From Roseiflexaceae bacterium UBA965 (GTDB taxonomy: Bacteria > Chloroflexota > Chloroflexia > Chloroflexales > Roseiflexaceae): DNA of 7,753 bases. The stretch is from positions 1-7,753 of the forward strand of contig DBCF01000170.1 in the NCBI GenBank assembly GCA_002292925.1. Reading direction: 5' to 3'. The notes under the pieces were generated by a model. It had not been told where the DNA came from, made no database searches, and was given only the letters and a program-made list of their open reading frames with translations. Below, piece after piece: positions 1 through 7,017 of this stretch. The translations under genes were made by a program, and so were the position numbers. How positions within the stretch are numbered: the stretch's first letter is position 1; each line of letters opens with the position of its first letter.

Positions 1-36
1 CTCCAGCCTGCTGCGGCTCCAGCCTGCTGCGGCTCC
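1..36. repeat. 16-bp tandem repeat, two full copies plus 4 bp
   Basis: The unit CTCCAGCCTGCTGCGG occurs at 1-16 and 17-32 and begins again with CTCC at 33-36. The second copy extends into CCCCA and, over 20-39, matches 19 of 20 bases of the last 20 bases of the window. Each unit contains CAGC-CT-GCTG, a small inverted repeat. The unit length is not a multiple of three, so a continuous coding reading through both copies would change frame between them; that favours non-coding repeat DNA. The array may extend beyond the left edge. Confidence 0.8.
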
Positions 37-39
37 CCA
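20..39. repeat. Dispersed REP-like repeat, left copy
   Basis: CAGCCTGCTGCGGCTCCCCA at 20-39 is identical to 7734-7753 except for one base (G versus A). The core GCTG pairs with CAGC across a CT centre, so it can fold into a short hairpin. It sits between the tandem repeat and the sufB terminator. Nothing here shows mobility; a repetitive intergenic element is the simplest reading. Confidence 0.6.
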
Positions 40-41
40 GC

Positions 42-84
42 AAAAAATCCCCCCGCCTCACCTTGCGGATGAGTCGGGGGGATT
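42..84 (-). terminator. Intrinsic terminator of the suf operon
   Basis: The arms at 46-55 and 75-84 are perfect 10-bp complements (AATCCCCCCG / CGGGGGGATT). The stem continues after one mismatch with CTCA (57-60, allowing the offset) against TGAG (70-73) around a small loop. Read on the minus strand, the GC-rich stem runs straight into six T (complement of 42-47). It lies 14 bp after the sufB stop codon. On the plus strand the stem is not followed by a T run, so it should work mainly for minus-strand transcripts. Confidence 0.93.
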
Positions 85-98
85 GCATACGGATATGA

Positions 99-1514
99 TT
101 ACCCGACCGACCCTTCCATTTCGAGTTGGATGAGGCGATTGAGCTCGACGGCGTATTCCATCGGCAATTCGCGTGTAAACGGCTCCATGAAGCCCAACAC
201 AATCATAGACATCGCTTCGGCTTGTGAGATACCGCGGCTCATCAGATAAAAGAGTTGCTCTTCACCAATCCGCCCCACCGTGGCCTCGTGTGCCAAGGTG
301 ACTTTGGCTTCTTCGACTTCGATATAAGGGATGGTGTCTGATTTCGACTGGTTGTCGAGAATCAAAGCATCACAATTCACGTTGATTTTGGCGCCAGTAG
401 CCCCTGGGTGCACCTTGACCAACCCACGATAGGTGGTTTTGCCGCCGCCCTTTGAGACCGACTTGTTGGTGATGACGCTGGTGGTGTCAGGTGCGTTGTG
501 CACCATTTTGGCACCGGCGTCTTGGTGTTGGCCTTTGCCGGCATATGCCACCGACAACACTTCACCACGGGCGCCCCGACCCATCAAATAGACCGAAGGG
601 TACTTCATGGTCAAGCGTGAACCGATGTTGCCATCGACCCATTCCATGCTGGCGTCTTCGTAGGCCACGGCCCGCTTGGTCACCAAGTTGAAAATATTGT
701 TGGCCCAGTTTTGGATGGTGGTATAGCGGAACTTGCCGCCCTTTTTGACCACAATCTCAACCACGGCCGAATGCAACGAATTGGTGGAGTATTGTGGCGC
801 CGTGCACCCTTCGATGTAGTGCGCTGACGCGCCTTCGTCGATGATAATCAAGGTGCGCTCAAATTGCCCCATGTTTTCGGCATTGATACGGAAGTAAGCC
901 TGCAAAGGAATGTCGACGTGTACTCCCTTGGGTACATACACAAACGACCCACCCGACCATACCGCCGTATTCAAGGCTGCGTATTTGTTGTCAGCCGAAG
1001 GAATGATGGTACCGAAATATTGTTTGAACATTTCGGGTTGCTCTTTGAGGGCGGTGTCGGTGTCGAGGAAGATGACCCCCAACTTTGACCATTCTTCGCG
1101 GAGCGAGTGATAAACCACTTCTGATTCGTATTGGGCACCGACACCGGCCAAGAACTTGCGTTCGGCTTCGGGGATACCCAAGCGCTCAAAGGTGTTTTTG
1201 ATTTCGTCGGGCACGGCATCCCAGTCGGTCGCCGGTTTGTCACCAGCTCGCACAAAGTAGTGGATGTCGTCGTAGTTGAGATCCAGCAAATCGGGGTTGC
1301 CCCAGGCACCGTCGATTGGTGTCGGCTTGCTATAAAAAATCGCCAAGGCTTGTAAGCGACGCTTGAGCATCCACTCAGGCTCGCCCTTCATCATCGACAA
1401 TTCGCGGACAACGGATTCGCTCAGGCCTTTGCCCGACTTAAAGACGTAGTTTTCTTCTTGGCGAAATCCGTATTTCGAGTAGTCAAACGACAACTCATTT
1501 GCTTCTACAGTCAT
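99..1514 (-). CDS. sufB: SufB, Fe-S cluster scaffold subunit
   Basis: SufB is the core scaffold subunit of the cytosolic SufBCD complex, on which [Fe-S] clusters are assembled. The 471-residue product has the usual SufB length and a SufB-type C-terminal beta-helix core followed by a helical end. Two cysteines stand in conserved contexts: C237 in EGCTAP and C381 in NVNCDAL; the latter corresponds to E. coli C405, implicated in cluster assembly with SufD. The TLAHEATVGRIGEEQLFYLMSRG stretch near 406-428 is typical (quoted in two parts: TLAHEATVGR and EEQLFYLMSRG). The ATG at 1514 is chosen because AGGAAGGA (1521-1528) lies 6 nt upstream; an in-frame ATG at 1547 would add 11 residues, overlap sufU and lacks a good ribosome site. 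It is the last gene of the operon, 19 bp after sufU. Confidence 0.96.
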   Translation of the reverse strand: MTVEANELSFDYSKYGFRQEENYVFKSGKGLSESVVRELSMMKGEPEWMLKRRLQALAIFYSKPTPIDGAWGNPDLLDLNYDDIHYFVRAGDKPATDWDAVPDEIKNTFERLGIPEAERKFLAGVGAQYESEVVYHSLREEWSKLGVIFLDTDTALKEQPEMFKQYFGTIIPSADNKYAALNTAVWSGGSFVYVPKGVHVDIPLQAYFRINAENMGQFERTLIIIDEGASAHYIEGCTAPQYSTNSLHSAVVEIVVKKGGKFRYTTIQNWANNIFNLVTKRAVAYEDASMEWVDGNIGSRLTMKYPSVYLMGRGARGEVLSVAYAGKGQHQDAGAKMVHNAPDTTSVITNKSVSKGGGKTTYRGLVKVHPGATGAKINVNCDALILDNQSKSDTIPYIEVEEAKVTLAHEATVGRIGEEQLFYLMSRGISQAEAMSMIVLGFMEPFTRELPMEYAVELNRLIQLEMEGSVG

Positions 1515-1533
1515 TGACGTTCCTTCCTGAATC

Positions 1534-1938
1534 TTAATCCAACTCATCCGTAGTAATGTTTTGCCCGAGGTAGCGATAGACGCCTACCTTGAGCGCCTTT
1601 AAGGACAACAGTGCACATTTGAGGCGCACAGGGTTTTTGTCGAGGGGCAATCCAATCAAGTCCAACAATTCGGCTTTGCCGTATTGGCGGACTTGATCGA
1701 GGTCCATGCCGATTAATTCATCGGTGAGCATCGAGGCAGCCGCTTGACTCACGGCGCACCCTTTGCCCGAAAAAGCGACTTCTGTGATTTTGTTATCGAC
1801 AATCCGCAAATCGAGGCGGATGCGGTCACCACACAGCGGGTTGTGTTCTTCTTGTGAGACATCATGAGGATCGAGCGTCCCAAAATTATGGGGATAACGA
1901 TGATGCTCAAGAATCAAGTCACGGTACATGTCACTCAT
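1534..1938 (-). CDS. sufU: SufU, zinc-dependent sulfurtransferase partner of SufS
   Basis: The 134-residue protein belongs to the IscU/SufU fold family. SufU receives persulfide sulfur from SufS and passes it on to the SufBCD scaffold. The expected zinc ligands are present: C36 and D38 in NPLCGD, C61 in SGKGCAVSQA, and C108 in VRLKCALL. The residue before the last Cys is Lys, as in SufU, where IscU has His, and the IscU LPPVK motif is absent. The spacing from C61 to C108 is 47 residues, clearly shorter than the 62 I recall for B. subtilis SufU (C66-C128), so most of the SufU-type insertion is missing. ATG at 1938 has AGGGG (1945-1949) 6 nt upstream. The gene follows sufS by 16 bp. Confidence 0.92.
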   Translation of the reverse strand: MSDMYRDLILEHHRYPHNFGTLDPHDVSQEEHNPLCGDRIRLDLRIVDNKITEVAFSGKGCAVSQAAASMLTDELIGMDLDQVRQYGKAELLDLIGLPLDKNPVRLKCALLSLKALKVGVYRYLGQNITTDELD

Positions 1939-1954
1939 AGGTATCCCCTAATTT

Positions 1955-3184
1955 CTAGCCGAACAATTGCTTCACTTTGCTCAACCCACGAACCAGTCGG
2001 TCGATATCGTGGGTGTTGGTATAAAGATAACACGAGGCCCGTACGGATGATGGCACATCGAGTGCCACATGCAGTGGTTGGGTACAATGATGCCCCGCCC
2101 GTACCGCCACACCCTCGCCATCGAGGATTTGGGCGATGTCGTGCGGGTGTACCCCCGTCATACTAAACGCCGCCATGGCACCACGATCGGCACCAACCGG
2201 TGGCCCATACCACGTCACTTCGGGCACTTCATCGAGGCGCTCGATCAGATACGCACTCAATTGATGCTCGTAGGCGGCGATATTGGCCATACCAATGTCC
2301 ATCAAATAGGTCACCGCCGCACCTAGTGCGATGGCTTCGCCAATCATCGGCGTGCCTGCTTCGAAGCGCGCTGGGACATCGGCATAGGTGGATGATTCGA
2401 TGGTCACGGTTTTGATCATCGAGCCACCACCGAGGAAGGGCGGCATGGCGTCGAGCAAGGCTTTGCGGCCCCACAATACGCCAACGCCAGTTGGTCCAAC
2501 CATTTTGTGGCCACTAAATGCCAAAAAGTCGATATCCAAGGCTTGTACATCAACCGGCATGTGTGGCACACTTTGGGCACCATCAACCAATATCAACGCC
2601 CCGACAGCATGCGCTTTGCGGGTCAGCTCGGCGATTGGGTTAATCGTCCCGAGTACATTGGATTGATGGGTGATGGCGAGCATTTTGACCCCTTGGAGCA
2701 GCGTGTCGATGTCGTCCAACACCAAACGCCCTTGGGAATCAATGGGGATGGCGCGCAGTACGGCACCAGTGCGTTGGGCGATGAGTTGCCACGGCACGAT
2801 GTTGGAGTGATGTTCCATTTGGGTCAGCAAAATCACATCACCAGCCCGCAGATTACTCCCACCCCAGGCGTGGGCCACCAAATTAATGGCTTCGGTGGTA
2901 TTGCGAGTGAAAATCACCTCACGGTGGTGAGTGGCGTTGATAAGCAACGCCACTAGCCCCCGCGCCCGTTCGAATTCGAACGTGGCTTGTTCACTCAACT
3001 GGTACACGCCACGATGCACGTTGGCGTTGGTGGTGCGGTAATAGTCTGCCAACGCCGAAATCACCGCTTCGGGTTTTTGCGACGATGACGCACTATCAAG
3101 AAACGCCACCGGGAGCTCACTGGGCAACTGCAAAATCGGAAACTGACTACGAATAGTAGCCACATCAAACGGCGCCTTAATCAT
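1955..3184 (-). CDS. sufS: SufS, class II cysteine desulfurase
   Basis: SufS is a PLP-dependent enzyme that removes sulfur from L-cysteine, giving alanine and an enzyme persulfide, for Fe-S cluster assembly in the cytosol. The 409-residue length fits the SufS/CsdA family. Visible active-site elements are H125 in TQMEHHSN (ring stacking), D201 and Q204 in DGAQS (pyridine nitrogen and phenolate contacts), K227 in FSGHKMVGPTG (Schiff-base lysine) and C367 in RAGHHCTQPL (persulfide cysteine on the short class II loop). FEAGTP at 274-279 is also typical. ATG at 3184 has AAAGG (3192-3196) 7 nt upstream. It is 21 bp after sufD and 16 bp before sufU, its probable sulfur acceptor. Confidence 0.97.
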   Translation of the reverse strand: MIKAPFDVATIRSQFPILQLPSELPVAFLDSASSSQKPEAVISALADYYRTTNANVHRGVYQLSEQATFEFERARGLVALLINATHHREVIFTRNTTEAINLVAHAWGGSNLRAGDVILLTQMEHHSNIVPWQLIAQRTGAVLRAIPIDSQGRLVLDDIDTLLQGVKMLAITHQSNVLGTINPIAELTRKAHAVGALILVDGAQSVPHMPVDVQALDIDFLAFSGHKMVGPTGVGVLWGRKALLDAMPPFLGGGSMIKTVTIESSTYADVPARFEAGTPMIGEAIALGAAVTYLMDIGMANIAAYEHQLSAYLIERLDEVPEVTWYGPPVGADRGAMAAFSMTGVHPHDIAQILDGEGVAVRAGHHCTQPLHVALDVPSSVRASCYLYTNTHDIDRLVRGLSKVKQLFG

Positions 3185-3205
3185 GAGCGTACCTTTACCG
3201 CGTGA

Positions 3206-4387
3206 CTAGATCCGGGCAGAGATATCTGCCGTGACTTGCTCACGCAACGTATCGAGCGGAATACGATCGAGCACAGACTCAAAAAAGCCCATCACAATCA
3301 TATGAACCGCATCGGATTTGGGAATACCACGAGCCTGCATATAAAACAACTGCTCATCGTCGACTTCGCCACTGGTCGAGGCGTGGCCGGCTTTCTGCAC
3401 GTTGTTGGTGTCAATCTTGAGTCCGGGAATTGAGTCGCTCCGTGCTTGGGGGGACAAATGCAAGGCATGTTCTTCGAGACGGGTCACCGTGTCGGTGCTA
3501 CCACCTTCGATTTTGATCATGCCGTCAAATGTGGCATACCCACTGCCTTTAACCACCGTCTTGAAGTCCATGTGGGCTTCGGTGGCACGACCGACGTGGC
3601 GCAACCATGGAGCCGTCAACAAGCGTTGGCCTTCACCGGCCACCGTGGCTGCCGTCCAATCGACCCGTGAGCCATTGCCCACCAGGTTTGTTTCGGCGTC
3701 GATATGTTGATGAGCAGCACCAGTGTTGACCGACGTCCAGACAATCGTGGCATCATTGCCCACTTTGGCGACTTGATGCCCCATGTGATGAACGTTGGCG
3801 CCCCAGGTCTGCATGCTGGTGTATTTGAGCGTGGCCCCCTCACCGAGGATGAGTTCACTTGCCACCACTGCAAACGGGCCGCCGTCGCCGGCATACTGCT
3901 CGATGAGTGATAATTGTGCGCCACGTTCGAGTACCACGAGGTTCCGTGCAACCAATGTATTACCGGCACCAAAGCCTTGGAGCAAGTGCAATGGGACGCT
4001 GGCTTCGTGGTTTTTGGGGACATAGACGAACCAGCCATCGCGCCACGTCGCCGCATTCAACGCCGCATATTTGCTAGCATTGAATGACACCGCGCTGCCG
4101 AGGTGGGCTTTGACCAAATCGCCGTGCTCACGCACTGCTTGACTGAGTGGCATCACCACCACGCCATCCGGGATGGCACTCCCAAGTTGGGATGTACTTG
4201 TCGTAGCGCTGAATTCCATGTCGGCCAACGCAAACGCCGTCAAATCAGTGCGCCGCCACAAGGGGACTGCACCTTCGTTGACATGCTGCCACGCCGCTTG
4301 GCGCCATTGCTGGAGCCACGTGGGTTCACTCGCGACCACAATATCTTGAGCGGTCAGCGCCGCAATCACAGGGAGCTTAGTTAGCAT
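3206..4387 (-). CDS. sufD: SufD, scaffold partner of SufB and SufC
   Basis: SufD is a SufB paralogue that forms the SufB-SufC2-SufD assembly complex and supports iron acquisition during cluster building. The 393-residue product shares with SufB the sequences NASKYAALNAATW (103-115), YVPK (122-125) and DEQLFYMQARGIP (344-356). H335, in KAGHASTSGE, lies where E. coli SufD H360 acts at the SufB-SufD interface. The protein contains no cysteine, which fits a role in which SufB supplies the thiol ligand. The ATG at 4387 overlaps the end of sufC by 11 bp and has GGGAGGAAG (4397-4405) upstream. A longer in-frame start (GTG at 4462) would lie deep within sufC and adds a low-complexity tail, so I reject it. 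The overlap suggests translational coupling with sufC. Confidence 0.94.
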   Translation of the reverse strand: MLTKLPVIAALTAQDIVVASEPTWLQQWRQAAWQHVNEGAVPLWRRTDLTAFALADMEFSATTSTSQLGSAIPDGVVVMPLSQAVREHGDLVKAHLGSAVSFNASKYAALNAATWRDGWFVYVPKNHEASVPLHLLQGFGAGNTLVARNLVVLERGAQLSLIEQYAGDGGPFAVVASELILGEGATLKYTSMQTWGANVHHMGHQVAKVGNDATIVWTSVNTGAAHQHIDAETNLVGNGSRVDWTAATVAGEGQRLLTAPWLRHVGRATEAHMDFKTVVKGSGYATFDGMIKIEGGSTDTVTRLEEHALHLSPQARSDSIPGLKIDTNNVQKAGHASTSGEVDDEQLFYMQARGIPKSDAVHMIVMGFFESVLDRIPLDTLREQVTADISARI

Positions 4388-5159
4388 TGCCGAACACTTC
4401 CTCCCTGATGAAGTCGTAGCCACGCTCTTCGAGCTCGAGGGCCAATTCGGGACCACCCTCACGCACGATACGCCCTTCCATCATGACCGACACGCGGTGT
4501 GGTTTGATGTAGTTGAGCAAGCGTTGATAGTGGGTAATCACCAACACGCCCATCTCGGGGTTTTGGGTTAACAAGGTGTTGACCCCTTGTGATACCACTT
4601 TGAGGGCGTCGATGTCGAGACCTGAGTCGGTTTCGTCCATAATCGCCATCGATGGTTTGAGCATCGACATCTGCAAAATCTCGACGCGCTTCTTTTCGCC
4701 ACCACTAAAACCATCGTTTAAGTAGCGCCGGGCAAAGCTATCATCGACACCGAGGGCGGCCATTTTTTCGCGGATTTCTTTGCGGTATTGGGCCATCGGG
4801 ATGGCCGTCTCGCGCGTATCTTTGCCAGCCACCGAGCGGTGGGCATTGACTGCAGCCCGCAAGAAGTTGGCAACAGTCACGCCGGGGATCGATACGGGGT
4901 ATTGAAATGCCAAAAACAACCCCAATTTGGCGCGCTCATCAACGGGGAGTTCGAGCACGTTTTGGCCCTTGTACCATACTTCACCGCTAGTAACGGTGTA
5001 TGAGGGGTGCCCCATGATGGTATTCGAAAGGGTACTTTTGCCACTGCCGTTGGGTCCCATGATGGCATGAATCGTGCCTGGGGTAACGGTCAAATTGACA
5101 CCCTTGAGGATTTCTTTATCGCCAATATTGGCATGTAAGTCTTTGATGACCAATTCCAT
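4377..5159 (-). CDS. sufC: SufC, ABC-type ATPase of the SUF complex
   Basis: SufC is a soluble ATPase whose ATP-driven dimerisation rearranges SufB and SufD during cluster assembly; it is related to ABC transporter ATPases but has no membrane partner here. In the 260-residue product the motifs are: Walker A GPNGSGKST (35-43), Q-loop Q86 in FLAFQYP, signature FSGGEKKR (151-158), Walker B ending MDE (174-176) with D-loop SGLD (179-182), and switch H210 in VITHYQRLL. The FSGGEKKR/ETDSGLDIDAL combination is characteristic of SufC rather than a transporter ATPase. ATG at 5159 has AAGGAG (5171-5176) 11 nt upstream, a slightly long spacing. It is the first structural gene, 51 bp after sufR. Confidence 0.97.
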   Translation of the reverse strand: MELVIKDLHANIGDKEILKGVNLTVTPGTIHAIMGPNGSGKSTLSNTIMGHPSYTVTSGEVWYKGQNVLELPVDERAKLGLFLAFQYPVSIPGVTVANFLRAAVNAHRSVAGKDTRETAIPMAQYRKEIREKMAALGVDDSFARRYLNDGFSGGEKKRVEILQMSMLKPSMAIMDETDSGLDIDALKVVSQGVNTLLTQNPEMGVLVITHYQRLLNYIKPHRVSVMMEGRIVREGGPELALELEERGYDFIREEVFGNAN

Positions 5160-5210
5160 TGAAACACTAACTCCTTAATTACACGAATAGACAGAACACT
5201 TTGTAGACGT
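5160..5210 (-). other. sufR-sufC spacer
   Basis: This 51-bp gap is the widest within the operon. It contains the sufC ribosome site (5171-5176). I see no stem-loop with a T run and no convincing -35/-10 pair, so sufR and sufC are probably on one transcript. A weak internal promoter cannot be ruled out by eye. Confidence 0.5.
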
Positions 5211-5858
5211 TTATTCAACGAGCGCAATCGTATTGTCGCCCGCGGCTACCGAAAAACTACAGACCCGCGACCCAGATCGAATCGACGTTTCGTTTTGGAT
5301 GGAATGCCCCAATACCTGCTCAAGCATGTGCTTTTCCATCGCACAAACCCCCGCATGATCCATGGCAACTTCATGGTACGGGCACGCATAAAAGGTGAAT
5401 CCTTGGGAATCGGGTTGGACTTCTACGGGAATCCCGCGTGATTCCATCATTTTTTGGACATTGCCCATCCGACTTTCGAGGTTACCTTTGCCCGCCTGTT
5501 GATACCCCTCGGCCAAACGCTCACTCACACTGTCGAGGAGCTGTGTCAAGCCTTGTTCGCCTTGCTGCCGCGCAATCTCGTCGAGCAATACGGTAACCAA
5601 GGTGTCGTAACTGCGTGGGAATACATCACGGGCTTGCTCGGTCAACGAGTAGACAATTCGTGGCCGGCCACGCCCGTTGCGAATCAAACGAGTCGCGATG
5701 TACCCGCGCGCATCGAGATTGATGAGGTGCTCACGCACTGCAGTGGTACTCACCCCCAGTTCAATTTCGAGTTCACGAATGGTGGCTTCCCCGTTGCGTT
5801 GCAAAAAGGTAAGAATCTGGCCAACGGATGAATCTGCCGAAAATGGTGTAGATTGCAT
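5211..5858 (-). CDS. sufR: SufR-type iron-sulfur-sensing transcriptional repressor
   Basis: The 215-residue protein has an N-terminal winged helix (about 11-72): QILTFLQRNGEATIRELE, then the recognition region GVSTTAVREHL, and a wing with GRGRPRIVYSLT. The C-terminal half carries the metal-binding region with C159 in ACPYHEVA, C172 in AGVCAMEKHML and C200 in SRVCSFSV, i.e. C-X12-C-X27-C. CPY-X9-C with a following hydrophobic helix is diagnostic of SufR, which binds a [4Fe-4S] cluster and represses suf when the cluster is intact. The cyanobacterial form is described with four Cys; the internal one is replaced here by Thr191 or Ser192. ATG at 5858 has AAAGGGG (5866-5872) 7 nt upstream. As first gene of the suf operon it would also control its own synthesis. 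Another ArsR/DeoR-like regulator is less likely given context. Confidence 0.9.
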   Translation of the reverse strand: MQSTPFSADSSVGQILTFLQRNGEATIRELEIELGVSTTAVREHLINLDARGYIATRLIRNGRGRPRIVYSLTEQARDVFPRSYDTLVTVLLDEIARQQGEQGLTQLLDSVSERLAEGYQQAGKGNLESRMGNVQKMMESRGIPVEVQPDSQGFTFYACPYHEVAMDHAGVCAMEKHMLEQVLGHSIQNETSIRSGSRVCSFSVAAGDNTIALVE

Positions 5859-5946
5859 AACCCCACCCCTTTCTCTAACCTAATACACTATACCAAAGAT
5901 AGATGATATACGCCAATTATTTCTATAAAAACTGTATTAAATCGAT
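5859..5946. other. aroB-sufR intergenic region
   Basis: This 88-bp AT-rich gap separates the aro pair from the suf operon. It holds the sufR ribosome site and the candidate promoter. At its aroB edge a perfect 12-bp palindrome, TAAATCGATTTA (5938-5949), spans the aroB stop codon and is followed on the minus strand, 9 nt on, by a run of five T. The stem is AT-rich with no loop and would be a poor terminator, so read-through from aroB into sufR is possible. Confidence 0.5.
5887..5916 (-). promoter_or_regulatory. Candidate promoter of the sufR-suf operon
   Basis: Read on the minus strand, TTGGCG (5911-5916) and TATAGT (5887-5892) are separated by 18 bp, giving a plausible sigma-70-type promoter with a strong -10 and a moderate -35. 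The 20 bp upstream of the -35 are AT-rich, like an UP element. The predicted start near 5880 would leave a leader of about 22 nt before the sufR ATG. Within this promoter CTAT and ATAG arms (7-nt loop) flank the -10, but the dyad is too short to call a SufR operator. Confidence 0.55.
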
Positions 5947-7017
5947 TTACCCCTCTACAATCAATGACGTCAAGAGTTGCTCAACAGTTCCAATCGGCAC
6001 ATTCCGGACAATTTCGGCCTGCCCAATCGTACGTGGTAAGGCCCAGCGCAACTGCCCCGCTTGGACTTTTTTGTCACGGTGCATTACATCGAGTAGCTGT
6101 GTGACGGTAATACCGGGCGGAATCGCAGTAGGCAGTTGATAATGCTGCAAAATAGCAGTTTGGCGTTGGATAAGTTGATCATCACACAGCCCGAGGGTGT
6201 GAGCGAGGCGGGCTTCGACCTGCATCCCAATCGCAACTGCTTCGCCATGGAGCAACACGCCATACCCCAACAATTGTTCGAGGGCATGACCCACGGTATG
6301 GCCATAATTGAGCAACATGCGTTCGGCTTGCTCGCGCTCGTCGATATTGACCACGTCAACTTTGACGGCCACTGCCCGCCGCACCAGGGTCGCATCAAAA
6401 AAAGCTTGCTGGGGATCGGCTTGTGCCAAATCGGCAAAGAGTTGGGCATCGCGAATCACACCGTGCTTGATGGCTTCAGCCCAGCCTGCGGCTAATTCAC
6501 GGGCGGGCAAGGTTTTGAGCAGATTGACATCAGCCAGCACGAGGCGGGGTTGATGAAATGCGCCAATCATGTTTTTGCCCAAGGGGTGATTAATACCGGT
6601 TTTGCCCCCGACCGCACTATCAACCATCGCTAACAAGGTGGTAGGCATTTGCACACAGGCAATACCCCGCACAATGGTAGCCGCGGCAAAGCCCGCCACA
6701 TCGCCAATCACGCCACCACCCAACGCCACGATGATATCGCTCCGTTCGACGCGCTGACTGAGCAGATGGTCATAGATGGTCATCAATGTGGCACTGTCTT
6801 TGCTGGTTTCGCCACCAGGTAAAATCAAGAGCGTGCTGGCATCGCCACATGCAGACTGGAGCTGCGTCGCCACGGACTGCAAGTGTTGATCAGCAACAAT
6901 ATGGACACGGCCACGCAGGCCGAGCTGTGTGAGGTATATGGGCAACTGTTGCCAACAATCTGCGGCAACGATAACTGGGTAGCCAAGGCCGGCGGTCACC
7001 TGAAGGCTGTCATTCAT
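5947..7017 (-). CDS. aroB: 3-dehydroquinate synthase
   Basis: AroB converts 3-deoxy-D-arabino-heptulosonate 7-phosphate to 3-dehydroquinate, the second step of the shikimate pathway, using NAD and a divalent metal (usually Zn). The 356-residue product shows PGGETSK (67-73), the NAD-binding GGGVIGD (100-106) and SAVGGKTGIN (134-143). Metal ligands are E181 (AEAIKHG), H240 (NYGHTVGHALE) and H257 (LHGEAVAIGM), with K184 and H244 in the active site. The ATG at 7017 has AGGAGG (7024-7029) 6 nt upstream; an in-frame ATG at 7098 would add 27 unrelated residues inside aroK and is rejected. The start overlaps the aroK stop by 8 bp (ATGAATGA), indicating translational coupling. Confidence 0.97.
   Translation of the reverse strand: MNDSLQVTAGLGYPVIVAADCWQQLPIYLTQLGLRGRVHIVADQHLQSVATQLQSACGDASTLLILPGGETSKDSATLMTIYDHLLSQRVERSDIIVALGGGVIGDVAGFAAATIVRGIACVQMPTTLLAMVDSAVGGKTGINHPLGKNMIGAFHQPRLVLADVNLLKTLPARELAAGWAEAIKHGVIRDAQLFADLAQADPQQAFFDATLVRRAVAVKVDVVNIDEREQAERMLLNYGHTVGHALEQLLGYGVLLHGEAVAIGMQVEARLAHTLGLCDDQLIQRQTAILQHYQLPTAIPPGITVTQLLDVMHRDKKVQAGQLRWALPRTIGQAEIVRNVPIGTVEQLLTSLIVEG

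Noticed and set aside
1..36. Start of a CRISPR array
   Set aside because: The units are directly adjacent with no unique spacers, and no cas gene is present.
1..72. Plus-strand open frame from the window start, ending ...ACCGSPA...CG at a TGA (70-72), resembling the right-edge Cys-Cys peptide
   Set aside because: The 16-bp tandem unit shifts the frame between copies and the stop lies inside the sufB terminator hairpin. The similarity to the right edge comes from the shared repeat, so coding is unlikely.
2507..2956. 149-codon plus-strand open frame
   Set aside because: It lies wholly antisense to sufS, whose motifs are complete; it has no recognisable domain.
4388..4462. N-terminal extension of SufD from a GTG at 4462
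   Set aside because: The extension lies inside sufC, is Ser/Lys-rich and unlike SufD, whereas the ATG at 4387 has a strong ribosome site.
5454..5831. 125-codon plus-strand open frame
   Set aside because: Antisense shadow of sufR with no recognisable domain or support from context.
5976..5985. GTTG-CT-CAAC dyad near the end of aroB as a SufR operator
   Set aside because: The half-sites are in the reverse order and at 2-bp rather than 6-bp spacing, and it lies within coding sequence well upstream of the promoter.
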